Origin: Cupriavidus pauculus
GTDB lineage: Bacteria > Pseudomonadota > Gammaproteobacteria > Burkholderiales > Burkholderiaceae
Reading direction: 5' to 3'
Assembly (NCBI RefSeq): GCF_008801835.1
Contig: NZ_VZOW01000005.1
Location: 62,001 to 126,000 of the forward strand
DNA: 64,000 nt
The notes beneath the pieces are model-generated. The model worked only from the letters and a program-made list of their open reading frames with translations. It made no database searches and was not told the origin of the DNA. Within the stretch, counting starts at the first letter, position 1. Each line of letters starts with the position of its first letter. The position numbers and the translations under genes are program-made. Below are positions 52,750-62,658 of this stretch, piece after piece.

Positions 52750-55620
52750 ATGAAGAGTACGCCCCCCGCAAGACGCCGTTTGGTCACACTGATGTTCTGT
52801 GCGCTCGGCGCACTGGCTGCCGGATGCGGCGGCGGCGATGGCGGCAGCGCAACAGCGTTGCCGGCCGTTCCCGACACGCCGTATGTCCCATCGCCCAGTT
52901 CCCCCGACACCCCGGCGATCCCGGATGTGCCAGTCAACCCCGATACACCGGGCGTACCCGATGACCCCCCCGTCGTAGACCCCGTGATCGAAACGCGCAT
53001 GCTGAGCGGCGCGTTCGAATTCGGCCAGACACACATCATTGGCGAGAACGACACGCGCAGTGCACCGGATCTGGTCGAGGGACGCGGCACGCTACTGCAA
53101 TTCACGCCGGTCACCGCAATTCCGGAAGACCGTAACGTGTTTGTGGAAGCCATGCTCAACGGCGTGTCGCTGGGCCGGATGTATATGGCCGGGCCGTCGT
53201 CGCAGCCGTTCTTCGCCGAAGACCGGCTCAGCGTCACCCGCCTGCCGTCGTACAACTCCAAGGCGTGGACCGTGCAGATGCCGGCCGGCTGGATCCGGCG
53301 GGGCGTGGCCTTGACAGTCGGCTACGATGAAGCGCGCGAATCAGCGCGGCAAATCGACGCGTGGCGCGCGACGGCGTCGCTGCCGGCGCTGGCGCCGCAT
53401 CTGCCGTTCACGTTTGCACGTCTGAAAGTATTGCTCTGGGGCGAGGACAGCCATAGCCTCGACACCGGTCCGCTTCCCAAGCGTGCCACCGACTACTACG
53501 GTGTGCTGCCGGTCGGCGCGCTGCGCGCCGTCGACTATACGGAAGCGCGCTGGGGTTACCTGGTCTTCGCGCCAGCGGACGGCGCTCCAATTCGCGCGAC
53601 ATCGCAAGCCGCCCATGCCAGCGCGGGCGGCGGCCTGCTTTACAGCCAGGCGTTGAAACAGGTGGCGGTGCTGGTCAACAAGGCCAATACCGGTCGCGGC
53701 CTGCGAACCAGCGAATATGGCGACTCTTCTCCATACAGCTTTGGCAGCTATGTCGCGCAAGGGCAGTTTCTCAACAGCGCCGGCGTCTACAAGGACCTGA
53801 ACGACTATAGCGCGGCAGGCGGCTGGACCGGCTGGTCGGCAATCTACTGGAACACCGATTGCAGCTATCTCTTCGACCACGAAGTGGGACATTCGCTTTC
53901 CCTTTCGCATTTCTTTGCAGGTAACGCGCAAAGCTGGGGAATTGCCGACGAGTATCCCAAGGACGCTGCCTTGCTGCCGACGCAACCGCTGCCTTACGAC
54001 ACGGTGCGGGGCATGTATCGCACCTGGTATCGGGTTTCGAAGGGATTTTCCTATCCGGCTTCGGCGGATTCGCTGGTCAGCAGGAACGATCCGATGAGCT
54101 ACGACAACGAGTCGAATACGCCAAGCTGCTCGTCGCCGTATTCGGGTTACCACGCCCGCAAGGCGCAGCGCTGGATGCGCAGCACGCCGACCATTCTCGA
54201 GCAGGACGGCGTCACGGGCGTCTATAAGTGGGACGACAATGCGCGGCAGTACATGCCCGCCGCGATCCCGGAAGCCGATATGCAGGCGCCGCAACGGACC
54301 AATGTGCCGGTGGCCACGCTGATGGGCACACTGGCGGCGGCGACTTCGCCCGATGCACGCCAGATCTACCCGCCAATCTATGCCGCCAGCGGCAACACGT
54401 TTGTGGCGCCGGATCCGTTCAAGGCCGGCTTGCCGCAAAAGTACAACGGTGCCAAATACTACCTCGACGTGACTTATGCGGGCGGCCGGCATGAGTACGC
54501 GCTGATCCAGCAGGCGGAAATCACCAATCCCAAGGCGCTCGCGCAATTCTCCATCAATGTGCCGCTCGACGAGCGGCCCGTCGAGATGACGCTATGGGAA
54601 GCGGCCCAGCCTTATCCGATGATCACGCCAACGGGCAACACGGCGCTGTTCACGCGCGCGATCGACAGCGGCACGGCGTTGCCCGAGGTCGTCGAGGTCA
54701 ATCCCAGCACGTTGTTGCAGCATCAGCAGGTGACGCTGTCGGCCATCTGCATGTCCAAGAGCTGTGGGCGCCAGACCGTCGACGTGGCTTGGTATCCGTC
54801 CGACGCGACATCGTTGCACTTCGTCGCGCAGGATGCGACGGTGGGGCCAACGACCGCTGTCGGCGACGCCAACGGCCAGCCGATGCGTCTGACCGTGCCG
54901 ATGATCGGGCCGGACGGCATGATACATACCGTCGTGGTACGTGCGGCCAAGACCGTAAACGCGCCCAACGGGATTCTCTCAATGCCGGCGAACTATCGCG
55001 GTGTGCCTCCCGGAAAGATCACCAGCAACCTCCAACGGCTTGTGCTCTGGGCCACCGCCGAGGACAACGCCGGCCTGCCGAGCGGCAGCTATGCCACGAC
55101 GGAAGGCGTCAAGCTGAACGTGTTGCGCGATAACGGCGAACTGGTAGACGAGGTGACCGTGCACGCATCGTTGCAGATGCCGATCTTCGTTACCGCAGGG
55201 ATCGATACACCGTTCTATCGCCCCTACAACCTGCCCAACTCGAGTATCTATTTCACGACGCTCGACTCGCGCCAAGGGCCTACCACCGGCGTCTGGTCGT
55301 ACTCGTCCGAGCCCTCCATGCTGCATAGCCGCGTGCAGGATGCCGAGACCGGCGAGACAGTGACGGCGACGTTCCGCGGCTACAAGCGCAACTGCGGCGC
55401 CAAGGGCAGCCGCTTCACCATGAACGCGGGCGGATACTGGACGCTGACCTGCGAGTACGGATTGGAACTGGTGTTCAATCCCGCCGACAACCCCGGCTTG
55501 GCGTCCGGACATCATTACGTTACCGGTGCCGGTGACGAACTGATGATCGACGCGCATGGCTGGCACATCGACAAGCTGCTTGAGCGCGTGGGGATTCGCT
55601 GGGATTTTGTGATGCCGTAA
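52750..55620 (+). CDS. M66-like zinc metalloprotease lipoprotein (StcE/TagA type)
   Basis: Exported lipoprotein, 956 aa. Signal peptide with lipobox LAAGC (Cys26), then a Gly/Pro-rich linker of Pro-Asp-Thr repeats (about 37-78). The N-terminal domain is followed by the catalytic domain with HEVGHSLSLSH (His377, Glu378, His381, His387), a HExxHxxxxxH metzincin-like motif, and a Met-turn candidate (NDPMSYDNE). Further C-terminal beta-rich regions follow with Cys pairs (SAICMSKSCGRQ, KRNCGAKGSR). StcE/TagA relatives cleave mucin-type glycoproteins. It stands alone. ATG 52750. Confidence 0.85.
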   Translation: MKSTPPARRRLVTLMFCALGALAAGCGGGDGGSATALPAVPDTPYVPSPSSPDTPAIPDVPVNPDTPGVPDDPPVVDPVIETRMLSGAFEFGQTHIIGENDTRSAPDLVEGRGTLLQFTPVTAIPEDRNVFVEAMLNGVSLGRMYMAGPSSQPFFAEDRLSVTRLPSYNSKAWTVQMPAGWIRRGVALTVGYDEARESARQIDAWRATASLPALAPHLPFTFARLKVLLWGEDSHSLDTGPLPKRATDYYGVLPVGALRAVDYTEARWGYLVFAPADGAPIRATSQAAHASAGGGLLYSQALKQVAVLVNKANTGRGLRTSEYGDSSPYSFGSYVAQGQFLNSAGVYKDLNDYSAAGGWTGWSAIYWNTDCSYLFDHEVGHSLSLSHFFAGNAQSWGIADEYPKDAALLPTQPLPYDTVRGMYRTWYRVSKGFSYPASADSLVSRNDPMSYDNESNTPSCSSPYSGYHARKAQRWMRSTPTILEQDGVTGVYKWDDNARQYMPAAIPEADMQAPQRTNVPVATLMGTLAAATSPDARQIYPPIYAASGNTFVAPDPFKAGLPQKYNGAKYYLDVTYAGGRHEYALIQQAEITNPKALAQFSINVPLDERPVEMTLWEAAQPYPMITPTGNTALFTRAIDSGTALPEVVEVNPSTLLQHQQVTLSAICMSKSCGRQTVDVAWYPSDATSLHFVAQDATVGPTTAVGDANGQPMRLTVPMIGPDGMIHTVVVRAAKTVNAPNGILSMPANYRGVPPGKITSNLQRLVLWATAEDNAGLPSGSYATTEGVKLNVLRDNGELVDEVTVHASLQMPIFVTAGIDTPFYRPYNLPNSSIYFTTLDSRQGPTTGVWSYSSEPSMLHSRVQDAETGETVTATFRGYKRNCGAKGSRFTMNAGGYWTLTCEYGLELVFNPADNPGLASGHHYVTGAGDELMIDAHGWHIDKLLERVGIRWDFVMP

Positions 55621-55643
55621 CCTGCGCGTCACGGACGCCCCGG

Positions 55644-56702
55644 TCAATGGCTGGCCGGGTCCTCCGTGCTGTTCAGGTCCCAGCAGGCAATGAACAGCGC
55701 CGCGATCAGCGGTCCGATCACAAAGCCGTTCAATCCAAACAATGCCATGCCACCCAGCGTGGAGATCAACACGACGTAGTCGGGCATTTGCGTGTCCTTT
55801 CCAACCAGAATGGGCCGCAGCACATTGTCGACCATGCCGATCACCAGCATGCCGAATCCCACCAGCACGCAGCCCTTGAGGATCGAGCCCGTCAGCAGGA
55901 AGTAGACCGCCACGGGTGCCCAGATCAGGCCTGCGCCGATTGCTGGCAGCAGCGACAGAAACGCCATCACGACCCCCCACAGCAGCGATCCCTGAATGCC
56001 CAGCACGGCGAAAATACCGCCGCCGAGCAGCCCCTGAACGAGGGCCACGGCGATATTGCCCTTGACGGTGGCCCGCACGACAGTGGTGAACTTCTGGATC
56101 AGATGCTGCTTGTACGTGGGGCTCAGCGGCACGGCCAGCCGCAGGCGGCGCGTCAGCTGGGGGCCATCGCGCAGCAGAAAGAACAGCAAGTACAGCATGA
56201 TGCCGAAGCTGATCATGAACTGCGCCGTGTTTTGCCCGATGCTGAGCGCGCGGGTGGCCAGCATCTGGCTGGCCTGCAGCGCGCTGGCGCTGAGCTTGTC
56301 CTTGACGTCGGAAAGGCTGGCAAGGTCGGCGCGTGCCAGCAGATCACGCATGAAGGGCGGCAGGGCGTCCGCGGCCGATTGGAAATAGTGGCCGAAATTG
56401 AGCTGGCCCGAACGAATGCTTTCGTACAGGCTCACGCCCTGCTGGATCAGCGACATCGTGATCGCGATCATCGGCAAAATAACCAGAAGCAGCACCAGCA
56501 GCAGCGTGAGCAGTGCCGCAAGGTTGGCGCGGCCGCGCAGACCGGTGACGAGACGGCGTTGCAATGGCGCAAAGATGATGGCGAGCACCGCACCCCAGAA
56601 CACCGCGCCATAGAAGGGCCACAGGATCCAGAAGAACGCGACGGTCACCAGCGCAAGCAGGAGCAGAAACGACTTGTGGTGCAGACCGGAGGACTCGGTC
56701 AT
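55644..56702 (-). CDS. AI-2E family transporter (PerM/TqsA-like)
   Basis: A 352 aa inner-membrane protein with about 8 helices: FFWILWPFYGAVFWGAVLAI, LLTLLLVLLLVILPMIAITM, then a large loop and IQGSLLWGVVMAFLSLLPAI and GMVDNVLRPILVGKDTQMPD, the signature of the family. Members export signals, sodium or other small solutes. ATG at 56700-56702. It is convergent with the M66-like gene and has no obvious partner. Confidence 0.9.
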   Translation of the reverse strand: MTESSGLHHKSFLLLLALVTVAFFWILWPFYGAVFWGAVLAIIFAPLQRRLVTGLRGRANLAALLTLLLVLLLVILPMIAITMSLIQQGVSLYESIRSGQLNFGHYFQSAADALPPFMRDLLARADLASLSDVKDKLSASALQASQMLATRALSIGQNTAQFMISFGIMLYLLFFLLRDGPQLTRRLRLAVPLSPTYKQHLIQKFTTVVRATVKGNIAVALVQGLLGGGIFAVLGIQGSLLWGVVMAFLSLLPAIGAGLIWAPVAVYFLLTGSILKGCVLVGFGMLVIGMVDNVLRPILVGKDTQMPDYVVLISTLGGMALFGLNGFVIGPLIAALFIACWDLNSTEDPASH

Positions 56703-56786
56703 GGGGCGATTCCTTAATCGGCTAAGCAGTCGCCATTCTACGACGCCGTCGATATCTGTCGACGATTTGCCCCGCGGCCGGCCGAT

Positions 56787-57536
56787 CTAGCCGGTACGCC
56801 GCACAGGTCGGCGCGTGCCCAAGGCGGTCTTGGCAGTGTCGCGGGAAGGAGTCGGGAACAGCGCCGAGTCGGCGGCCAAAGGGGTGGGCACGCCCGGTTT
56901 GTCGCGCGGTTTGGTTTGGGGGCTGGATTGGGATTTGGCCTGGCGCCTGGCTTTGGGTTTGGGTTTGGGTTTGGCGCCGCCAGCAGGGACGGTGGACCCG
57001 GTGGAAGCAGTGGAAACGGTTGGCAAAGGGCGCGCGGCGGGCTTGGGCGAGGGAGGGATTGGGGGCGAGGCGGGCAACGCGGGAGTAGGGAGCAACGTGG
57101 ACTCGGCGGATGCATCGCCTGGCGCAGTATCGGCGGTTGCCGGCGCGCTGTCCGGTGGCGGCCGCAGCTCGGCGATCAGCTCATCCCACATCTCCAGCAG
57201 GCGGATGGCGCATGGATAAAGCCGGTGTGCAGCAGCAGTCGGACGCATCGTCGTGCCGTTGCGCTCGAACAGCTTGGTACTGAGGCGGTCTTCGATACAC
57301 CGGACGGCGTAGAGGATGCCGGCTGCCTTGATGCCGCTGTGGCGTTCCGCGGCGCTGGCGGAACGGAATTGCATCATCAGAACGAATCGCCGCAGTTGAC
57401 AGGTGTTGACGTGCCGGATGGGCAACGATCCATAAAGTACTTCCGGCGGGCGAACCGGCAAGGCCATGGCCTGGCGAACAGGGCGGGGGCCTTCGGCAGG
57501 CAGCCTCTCCGCACGTTTTGAAGCGGTATTCCACAT
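56787..57536 (-). CDS. LysR-type DNA-binding domain protein with Lys/Pro-rich tail, no effector domain
   Basis: About 249 aa. Residues 44-120 read as a LysR HTH: CQLRRFVLMMQFRSASAAER, IKAAGILYAVRCIEDRLSTK and LFERNGTTMRPTAAAHRLYP. The periplasmic-binding-like effector domain is missing; instead a Ser/Pro/Ala-rich low-complexity tail (125-185) and a basic KPKPKPKARRQAKS run follow. A TTTGGG hexamer repeat codes for the KP part. The start is uncertain: ATG 57536 or ATG 57467 (226 aa). It could be a stand-alone DNA-binding protein, or a remnant. It is downstream of the ccm operon on the same strand. Confidence 0.6.
   Translation of the reverse strand: MWNTASKRAERLPAEGPRPVRQAMALPVRPPEVLYGSLPIRHVNTCQLRRFVLMMQFRSASAAERHSGIKAAGILYAVRCIEDRLSTKLFERNGTTMRPTAAAHRLYPCAIRLLEMWDELIAELRPPPDSAPATADTAPGDASAESTLLPTPALPASPPIPPSPKPAARPLPTVSTASTGSTVPAGGAKPKPKPKARRQAKSQSSPQTKPRDKPGVPTPLAADSALFPTPSRDTAKTALGTRRPVRRTG
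56952..56974. repeat. TTTGGG hexanucleotide tandem repeat
   Basis: Nearly four copies of TTTGGG on the plus strand (CCCAAA on the coding strand), encoding Lys-Pro repeats in the LysR-type protein. Six-base units keep frame, so copy number change would vary tail length, not expression. Confidence 0.85.
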
Positions 57537-57724
57537 AGGATCTCGGGGCGGTACAGCAATCGAGCCCGAATTGTCAGACTGTTCCCAAGCTCGAAATTTG
57601 CCCTGGCGCAATGCATCGATGGCAGGTAAGTGGATATCGGAAAAGCGCCATGTACGAGAGTGGCGCGACAAGTCCACGTCGATCAAGTTCCGCTCGCGGT
57701 TTGGTCTGCCCGCTTTGCGGTGCG

Positions 57725-58753
57725 CTACTTCATCCCAGCCGACTTTGCTGCGGCCAGATTGGCAGCGACTCGCGTTGCCGTTTGCGAATCGGGCGGCAGC
57801 AAGCGATAGAGATGCTCCCAAAAGGCGATGGCCTCGCGCGCATCGCCACGCTGGGCTGCTGCGCTGGCAGCCAGCGCAAGCGCCTTGGGATCGTCCGGGT
57901 CGGCCGCCAGCGCGGCGCGAATCTGCTCAAGCGCCGGCCCCTGCAGCGATCCGCCGTTCAGGCTGGCCAGCACGTCGGCATAGTCCGATCGCACTGCGGC
58001 CTCGTGCGGGGCCAGCGCCACCGCCCTGGCAAAGGCCGCGGCTGCATCATCGAAACGCTCCAGCACCGTGTAGGACCGCGCCAGCATGATCCAGCCCCCG
58101 GCGTCCTGCGGCTCGGCCTGAAGTTTGCGGGCGAGTTGATCGACCATGCTTTCGATTTGCGAGATGTCCGGTGTGTGTGCGTCACCGGACAGCGTGTGCG
58201 CGTCGCCGCCCGGCACGAGCGCCGCGGGATTGCCCAGATGCAGATACAGCATGGCGGCGGCTGGCGGCAGCATCACGCATAACGTGGCGGTGGTCCACGG
58301 CGAGCGCGGACGCCCGGGAGCGATCGGATCATCGGGCCGGGGTCTGCGCAATTCGGCCAGCGATGCGGCGCGGGTGCCGCGCGTATTCCGGTGATGGCGC
58401 CACAGCCAGATCGCCACAGCAGCCAGCAATGCAAACGGTCCGATCCACAGCAGCCACGTTATCGGCGCGAACGGTGGATCGTACAGCACGAAATCGCCAT
58501 AGCGCTGCACCAGCCATGTCTTGATGGCCTCATCGCTGGCGCCGTGTGCGACCTGCGCGCGAATCTGCTGGCGAAGATCCACGGCAAGCTCGGCGTTCGA
58601 CTCGGCCAGCGTCTGGTTCTGGCACACCAGGCAGCGCAGTTGCTGGGACAGCGCGTGCACGCGCGCATCGAGCGCGGCGTCCGACAGCGGCGCGGCAGCC
58701 GTCGCGTGCAGCGTGATCGCGGCAAGGAGCGCTATCAGCCCGCGCCTATGCAC
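57725..58753 (-). CDS. ccmH: Cytochrome c maturation protein CcmH with C-terminal TPR (CcmI-like) domain
   Basis: Apocytochrome c thiol-reducing and heme-ligation component, 342 aa. After the signal peptide (ending HATAAA) comes the CcmH domain with the redox motif LRCLVCQNQTLAESNAELA, a membrane helix (PITWLLWIGPFALLAAVAIW), a second hydrophobic helix near 158-180 and a TPR-like C-terminal region (about 205-340) similar to CcmI (CycH), so two functions are fused. GTG at 58751-58753 after AGGGTGATAACC is preferred to TTG 58771. It overlaps the dsbE stop and is last in the ccm operon. Confidence 0.88.
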   Translation of the reverse strand: MHRRGLIALLAAITLHATAAAPLSDAALDARVHALSQQLRCLVCQNQTLAESNAELAVDLRQQIRAQVAHGASDEAIKTWLVQRYGDFVLYDPPFAPITWLLWIGPFALLAAVAIWLWRHHRNTRGTRAASLAELRRPRPDDPIAPGRPRSPWTTATLCVMLPPAAAMLYLHLGNPAALVPGGDAHTLSGDAHTPDISQIESMVDQLARKLQAEPQDAGGWIMLARSYTVLERFDDAAAAFARAVALAPHEAAVRSDYADVLASLNGGSLQGPALEQIRAALAADPDDPKALALAASAAAQRGDAREAIAFWEHLYRLLPPDSQTATRVAANLAAAKSAGMK

Positions 58754-59294
58754 GGTTATCACCCTGCGCAAGCTGTTTCAGCAGCGGCTGGATCTGGCGT
58801 TCCAGCACTTCGCGGGTGACCGGGCCCACCTGTCGATAGCGCACCACGCCGCGCGCGTCGATGACGTAGGTCTCCGGCACGCCGTAGACGCCGAAATCGA
58901 TCCCCACGCGCCCATCGGCGTCGACCAGCGATTGCACGTACGGATCGCCCATCTGTTTCAGCCATTGCAATGCAGCCGCGGGCGAGTCCTTGTAGTTCAG
59001 CCCGTAGACCGGCACGGCGGAGCGAGAGGCAAAGTCGATCAGCACTGGATGTTCGCTGCGGCACGCGGCGCACCACGACGCCCACACGTTGAGGATCCAG
59101 ACCTTGCCACGCAGATCCTGGGGTTTCACGGTCTGCCGCGCGCCCGGCTCCACGCTCAGCACCGGAAGCGAAAACTGCGGCGCCGGTTTGCCAACCAGCG
59201 CGGACGGCAATTCGCGCGGGTCGTGTCGCAGGCCGGCGCCCAGGGCTACGACGATGGCCAGGAAGATTGCCAAAGGCATCAGAAAGCGCGTCAT
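58746..59294 (-). CDS. ccmG: Thiol:disulfide interchange protein DsbE/CcmG
   Basis: Membrane-anchored periplasmic thioredoxin, 182 aa, reducing apocytochrome c cysteines for heme attachment. An N-terminal helix ([20 protein letters not shown]) and the thioredoxin domain with WASWCAACRSEHP (Cys75 and Cys78), GLNYKDSPAAALQWL and FGVYGVPETYVIDARG (cis-Pro region) are clear. ATG at 59292-59294 overlaps the ccmF stop (ATGA). Length is standard. Confidence 0.93.
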   Translation of the reverse strand: MTRFLMPLAIFLAIVVALGAGLRHDPRELPSALVGKPAPQFSLPVLSVEPGARQTVKPQDLRGKVWILNVWASWCAACRSEHPVLIDFASRSAVPVYGLNYKDSPAAALQWLKQMGDPYVQSLVDADGRVGIDFGVYGVPETYVIDARGVVRYRQVGPVTREVLERQIQPLLKQLAQGDNRA

Positions 59295-61303
59295 GGCCCG
59301 TTTTGCTCGCTGCGCGGGATCGCCAGCGCCGACGGCGCTACACGCGGGTCGATCGTTTGCACCTCGCGCGCGGCCGACTGCCGCAGCCGATAGCGGCGGT
59401 CGCACGCGGCAAGCAGGCCGCCCAGCGCCATCAGCGCACATCCGCCCCAGATCCATTTCACAAACGGCTTCACATAAATGCGCACGCCCCAGGTCGTGTC
59501 GCCGCCAGCTTCGCCAATGGCGACGTAGAGATCGCGCGTCAGCGCTGTATCGATGGCCGCCTCCGTGGTCGGCATGTCCTGGCTGCGATAGATGCGCCGC
59601 TCCGTTGCCAGCGTCGTGACGGGGTGCCCGTCGCGGCTGACCGTTATGATGCCGCGCAGCGCCTCGTAGTTGGGGCCCACCGCGGGCGCCACGCCGTCGA
59701 AGCGGAAGGCGAAGCCGTCGACCGTGACGGTGTCGCCCGGCCGCATCGGCAGTTCGCGCATGGTCTCCTGGCTGTTGACCAGCGTGATGCCGATCACGAA
59801 CACCCCGACGCCTACGTGCGCCAGCAGCATGCCGCAGTATCCGGCCGGCAACTGGCGCAACGATTCGCGCCATCCGCGCCGATGCCTGAGCCGTTCCTTC
59901 AGGCTGACGCCCGCGCTGGCCACGCACCATGCCGCCAGCACCAATCCCAGGCCGGTCAGCGCCGACTGGTTGCGCAGCACGCCCAGCAAACCGATGCCGA
60001 TCACCACACTGGCCGCGCCCGCCCAGCGCAAGCGCCGCGCTATCGACGGCAGTTCGCCGCGACGCCAACGCGCCAGCGGCGCAGCCCCCATCAACAGCAC
60101 TGCGGGCGCCATCAGCGGCACGAAGACCTGTTCGAAATACGCGGGCCCGACCGAAACCTTGCCGAGACCAAGCACATCGAGCAGCAACGGATACAGCGTG
60201 CCAAGCAAAACGGCGGACGCGGCAACGGCCAGCAGCACGTTATTGGCCAGCAGAAACGCCTCGCGCGATGTCCAGTCGAAGTCGGCGCGTTGCGTCAGCT
60301 GTGGCGCTCGCCACGCGAAGATCGCCAGTGCGAGACCGGTGACCAGTGCCAGCAGCGTCAGAATAAAGATGCCGCGCTTGGGATCCACCGCGAACGCATG
60401 AACCGATGTCAGCACGCCGGAGCGCACCAGGAACGTGCCGAGCAGACTCAGCGAGAACGTGAAAATTGCCAGCAATGCCGTCCACGCGCGAAACGCGCCG
60501 CGTTTTTCCGTCACGGCCAGCGAGTGGATCAACGCGGTGCCGGCCAGCCATGGCATGAACGACGCGTTCTCCACCGGATCCCAGAACCACCAGCCGCCCC
60601 AGCCCAATTCGTAGTACGCCCACATGCTGCCCAGCGCGATGCCCACCGTCAGGAACATCCACGCCAGGATGGTCCATGGCCGCGACCAGCGCGCCCATGC
60701 CGCATCGAGCCGGCCTTCCAGCAGCGCCGCCAGCGCAAAAGAAAACGCCACGGCAAAGCCGACATAGCCCATGTAAAGGAATGGCGGATGGAACACCATG
60801 CCGGGATCCTGCAGTAGCGGATTGAGATCGCGGCCTTCCATGGCGCGCGGCAGCAGACGCACGAACGGATTCGACGAAAACAGCAGGAACAGCAACAGGC
60901 CGCTGCTGATGCCGCCCATCACGCCCAGCACGCGGGCGACGAAACTCAGCGGCAAGCGCCGGCTGAACAGCGCCACCAACAGCGACCAGCCGGCCAGCAT
61001 CAGCGTCCAGAGCAGCATTGACCCTTCGTGGCCGCCCCAAACCGCGGCGATGCGATAGGCAAGCGGCAGCGCGCTGTTGGAATTTGCCGCGACGTAGCGC
61101 ACGCTGAAGTCGTCGCCAACGAAGGCCGCCGTCAACGACAGATAGGCGGCGGCCACCAGCACCCACTGCAAGAGCGCCATGGGTCTGGCCCATGCCATCC
61201 ACGGCACAAAGCCGCGCGGTGCGCCAGCCAGCGGCAACACCGTCTGCACCAGCGCGGCAAGCAGCGCACAGATCAAGGCGAAGTGACCCAGTTCCACACT
61301 CAT
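59291..61303 (-). CDS. ccmF: Heme lyase CcmF
   Basis: Polytopic inner-membrane cytochrome c heme lyase/ligase, 670 aa, about 14-15 helices. It has the WWD-like motif [20 protein letters not shown] that binds heme edge, and conserved flanking segments [39 protein letters not shown] and [20 protein letters not shown]. It takes heme from CcmE and ligates it to apocytochromes with CcmH. It overlaps ccmE by 4 bp. Confidence 0.95.
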   Translation of the reverse strand: MSVELGHFALICALLAALVQTVLPLAGAPRGFVPWMAWARPMALLQWVLVAAAYLSLTAAFVGDDFSVRYVAANSNSALPLAYRIAAVWGGHEGSMLLWTLMLAGWSLLVALFSRRLPLSFVARVLGVMGGISSGLLLFLLFSSNPFVRLLPRAMEGRDLNPLLQDPGMVFHPPFLYMGYVGFAVAFSFALAALLEGRLDAAWARWSRPWTILAWMFLTVGIALGSMWAYYELGWGGWWFWDPVENASFMPWLAGTALIHSLAVTEKRGAFRAWTALLAIFTFSLSLLGTFLVRSGVLTSVHAFAVDPKRGIFILTLLALVTGLALAIFAWRAPQLTQRADFDWTSREAFLLANNVLLAVAASAVLLGTLYPLLLDVLGLGKVSVGPAYFEQVFVPLMAPAVLLMGAAPLARWRRGELPSIARRLRWAGAASVVIGIGLLGVLRNQSALTGLGLVLAAWCVASAGVSLKERLRHRRGWRESLRQLPAGYCGMLLAHVGVGVFVIGITLVNSQETMRELPMRPGDTVTVDGFAFRFDGVAPAVGPNYEALRGIITVSRDGHPVTTLATERRIYRSQDMPTTEAAIDTALTRDLYVAIGEAGGDTTWGVRIYVKPFVKWIWGGCALMALGGLLAACDRRYRLRQSAAREVQTIDPRVAPSALAIPRSEQNGP

Positions 61304-61755
61304 CGCTGCACCTTTTGCGTGGCGGCGCCGTCGTTGGCCGCGCGCTTGAGCGCCTCGGCCGCTTCCGGCGGCATGTAGTTCTCGTCGTGCTTGGCCAGCA
61401 CTTCGCTGGCAACGAAGGTGCCGTTGGCATCCAGCGTGCCACGCGCCACGACACCTTTCCCTTCGCGAAACAGATCAGGCAGCAGTCCGCGATAGATCAC
61501 CGGCACGTCATGCCGCGTATCGGTGACCACGAAGCGGATGGTCAGCGTTTCGCCTTCGCGCGTGATCGATCCGGGGGCGACCAGTCCGCCGAGCCGGAAT
61601 GCGTGCGCCAATGGCGCCTCCTTGGCTGCGATCTGCGAAGGGCTGAAGAAAAATACGAGATTCGACCGGAATGCGTTGAGCACGAGCGTCAGCGCCGCGC
61701 CGCCGCACAGCAATGCGGCCAGCAGCAATCCGAGCCTGCGCTGGCGAGGCGTCAT
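61300..61755 (-). CDS. ccmE: Heme chaperone CcmE
   Basis: Periplasmic heme chaperone, 151 aa, anchored by an N-terminal helix ([19 protein letters not shown]). It binds heme covalently through His123 in [11 protein letters not shown], with Tyr127 in the same motif. OB-fold core contains [23 protein letters not shown] at 61753-61755 overlaps ccmD. Upstream in-frame sequence does not match the family, so this start is certain. Confidence 0.94.
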   Translation of the reverse strand: MTPRQRRLGLLLAALLCGGAALTLVLNAFRSNLVFFFSPSQIAAKEAPLAHAFRLGGLVAPGSITREGETLTIRFVVTDTRHDVPVIYRGLLPDLFREGKGVVARGTLDANGTFVASEVLAKHDENYMPPEAAEALKRAANDGAATQKVQR

Positions 61756-61874
61756 GGCGTGTCGTCCGGATCGATGCGGCGGTGTACCCGCCACGCCAGC
61801 CTGACCAGTTCGATCACGATCGCCAGGAGCGCCACGCAGAAGACGCCGGCGATATAGCCCGCGTGCGCGTTCAT
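61752..61874 (-). CDS. ccmD: Heme exporter protein CcmD
   Basis: A 40 aa membrane protein with one helix ([20 protein letters not shown]) followed by a basic tail, typical CcmD size and pattern. It stabilises the CcmABC complex and helps release holo-CcmE. ATG at 61872-61874 overlaps the ccmC stop, and its own end overlaps ccmE. Confidence 0.9.
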   Translation of the reverse strand: MNAHAGYIAGVFCVALLAIVIELVRLAWRVHRRIDPDDTP

Positions 61875-62653
61875 CGCAGCGTCTGCCCAATCGGCACGGC
61901 CACCTCGCCGCGTTCGCGCAGGATGCAGCGCACCCGCACCAGTGCCACCGCAATCGTGTACATCCAGCATGCCAGCGTCATTGCCAGCATGCCGGCGAGC
62001 ATCGTCGCGGCCATAGTCGGCGCAGTGGTCAGGCTTACAGATGCGCCCTGATGCAGCGTGTTCCACCACTGCACGGAGAAATAGATGATGGGAACGTTCA
62101 CCACACCCACCAGCGCCAACACGGCGCACGCCCGCTCCGCGCGGCGCGGCTCGTCGATGGCGGATTCCAGCGCGATGAACCCGAGATACAGGAACAGCAG
62201 GATCAGCTCGGACGTGAGGCGCGCATCCCAGACCCACCACGTCCCCCACGTTGGCTTGCCCCACAGCGCACCGCTCCAAAGCGCGAGAAACGTGAACATC
62301 GCACCGGTCGGCGCCAGGGCGGACGCCATCATCGACGAAAGCCGCGTGCGCATCACCATCGCCAGCGCACAGTAGCCGGCCATCACGACGTAGATGAACA
62401 TCGACATCCAGGCCGCTGGCACGTGGATGAAGATGATGCGATAGACCTCGCCTTGTTGCGCGTCCGTGGGGGCGACAACGAAGCCCAGCCACAGGCCCAG
62501 CGCCAGCCATAGCGCGGCCGCGGCGAAACACCACGGGGCGAGTTTGCCGGCAACCGGATAGAACCGGGCTGGCGATGCAAATCGCGTCCATCGTGCGCGA
62601 CCGGCGTGCCGCGTGGGCGCGGCGGTGTCCTGCAACGAAGCGTGCTGGGTCAT
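61871..62653 (-). CDS. ccmC: Heme-handling permease CcmC
   Basis: Inner-membrane protein presenting heme to CcmE, 260 aa, six helices. The WWD-like motif is seen in [20 protein letters not shown], and His ligands occur in [12 protein letters not shown] and [12 protein letters not shown]. It has an N-terminal extension of about 25 residues. ATG at 62651-62653. It lies 5 bp after ccmB. Confidence 0.94.
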   Translation of the reverse strand: MTQHASLQDTAAPTRHAGRARWTRFASPARFYPVAGKLAPWCFAAAALWLALGLWLGFVVAPTDAQQGEVYRIIFIHVPAAWMSMFIYVVMAGYCALAMVMRTRLSSMMASALAPTGAMFTFLALWSGALWGKPTWGTWWVWDARLTSELILLFLYLGFIALESAIDEPRRAERACAVLALVGVVNVPIIYFSVQWWNTLHQGASVSLTTAPTMAATMLAGMLAMTLACWMYTIAVALVRVRCILRERGEVAVPIGQTLR

Positions 62654-62658
62654 CGGCG

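Noticed and set aside
59267..60817. A 516-codon plus-strand frame opposite ccmF
   Set aside because: Antisense to a fully conserved CcmF; Gln/Arg-rich composition typical of shadows.
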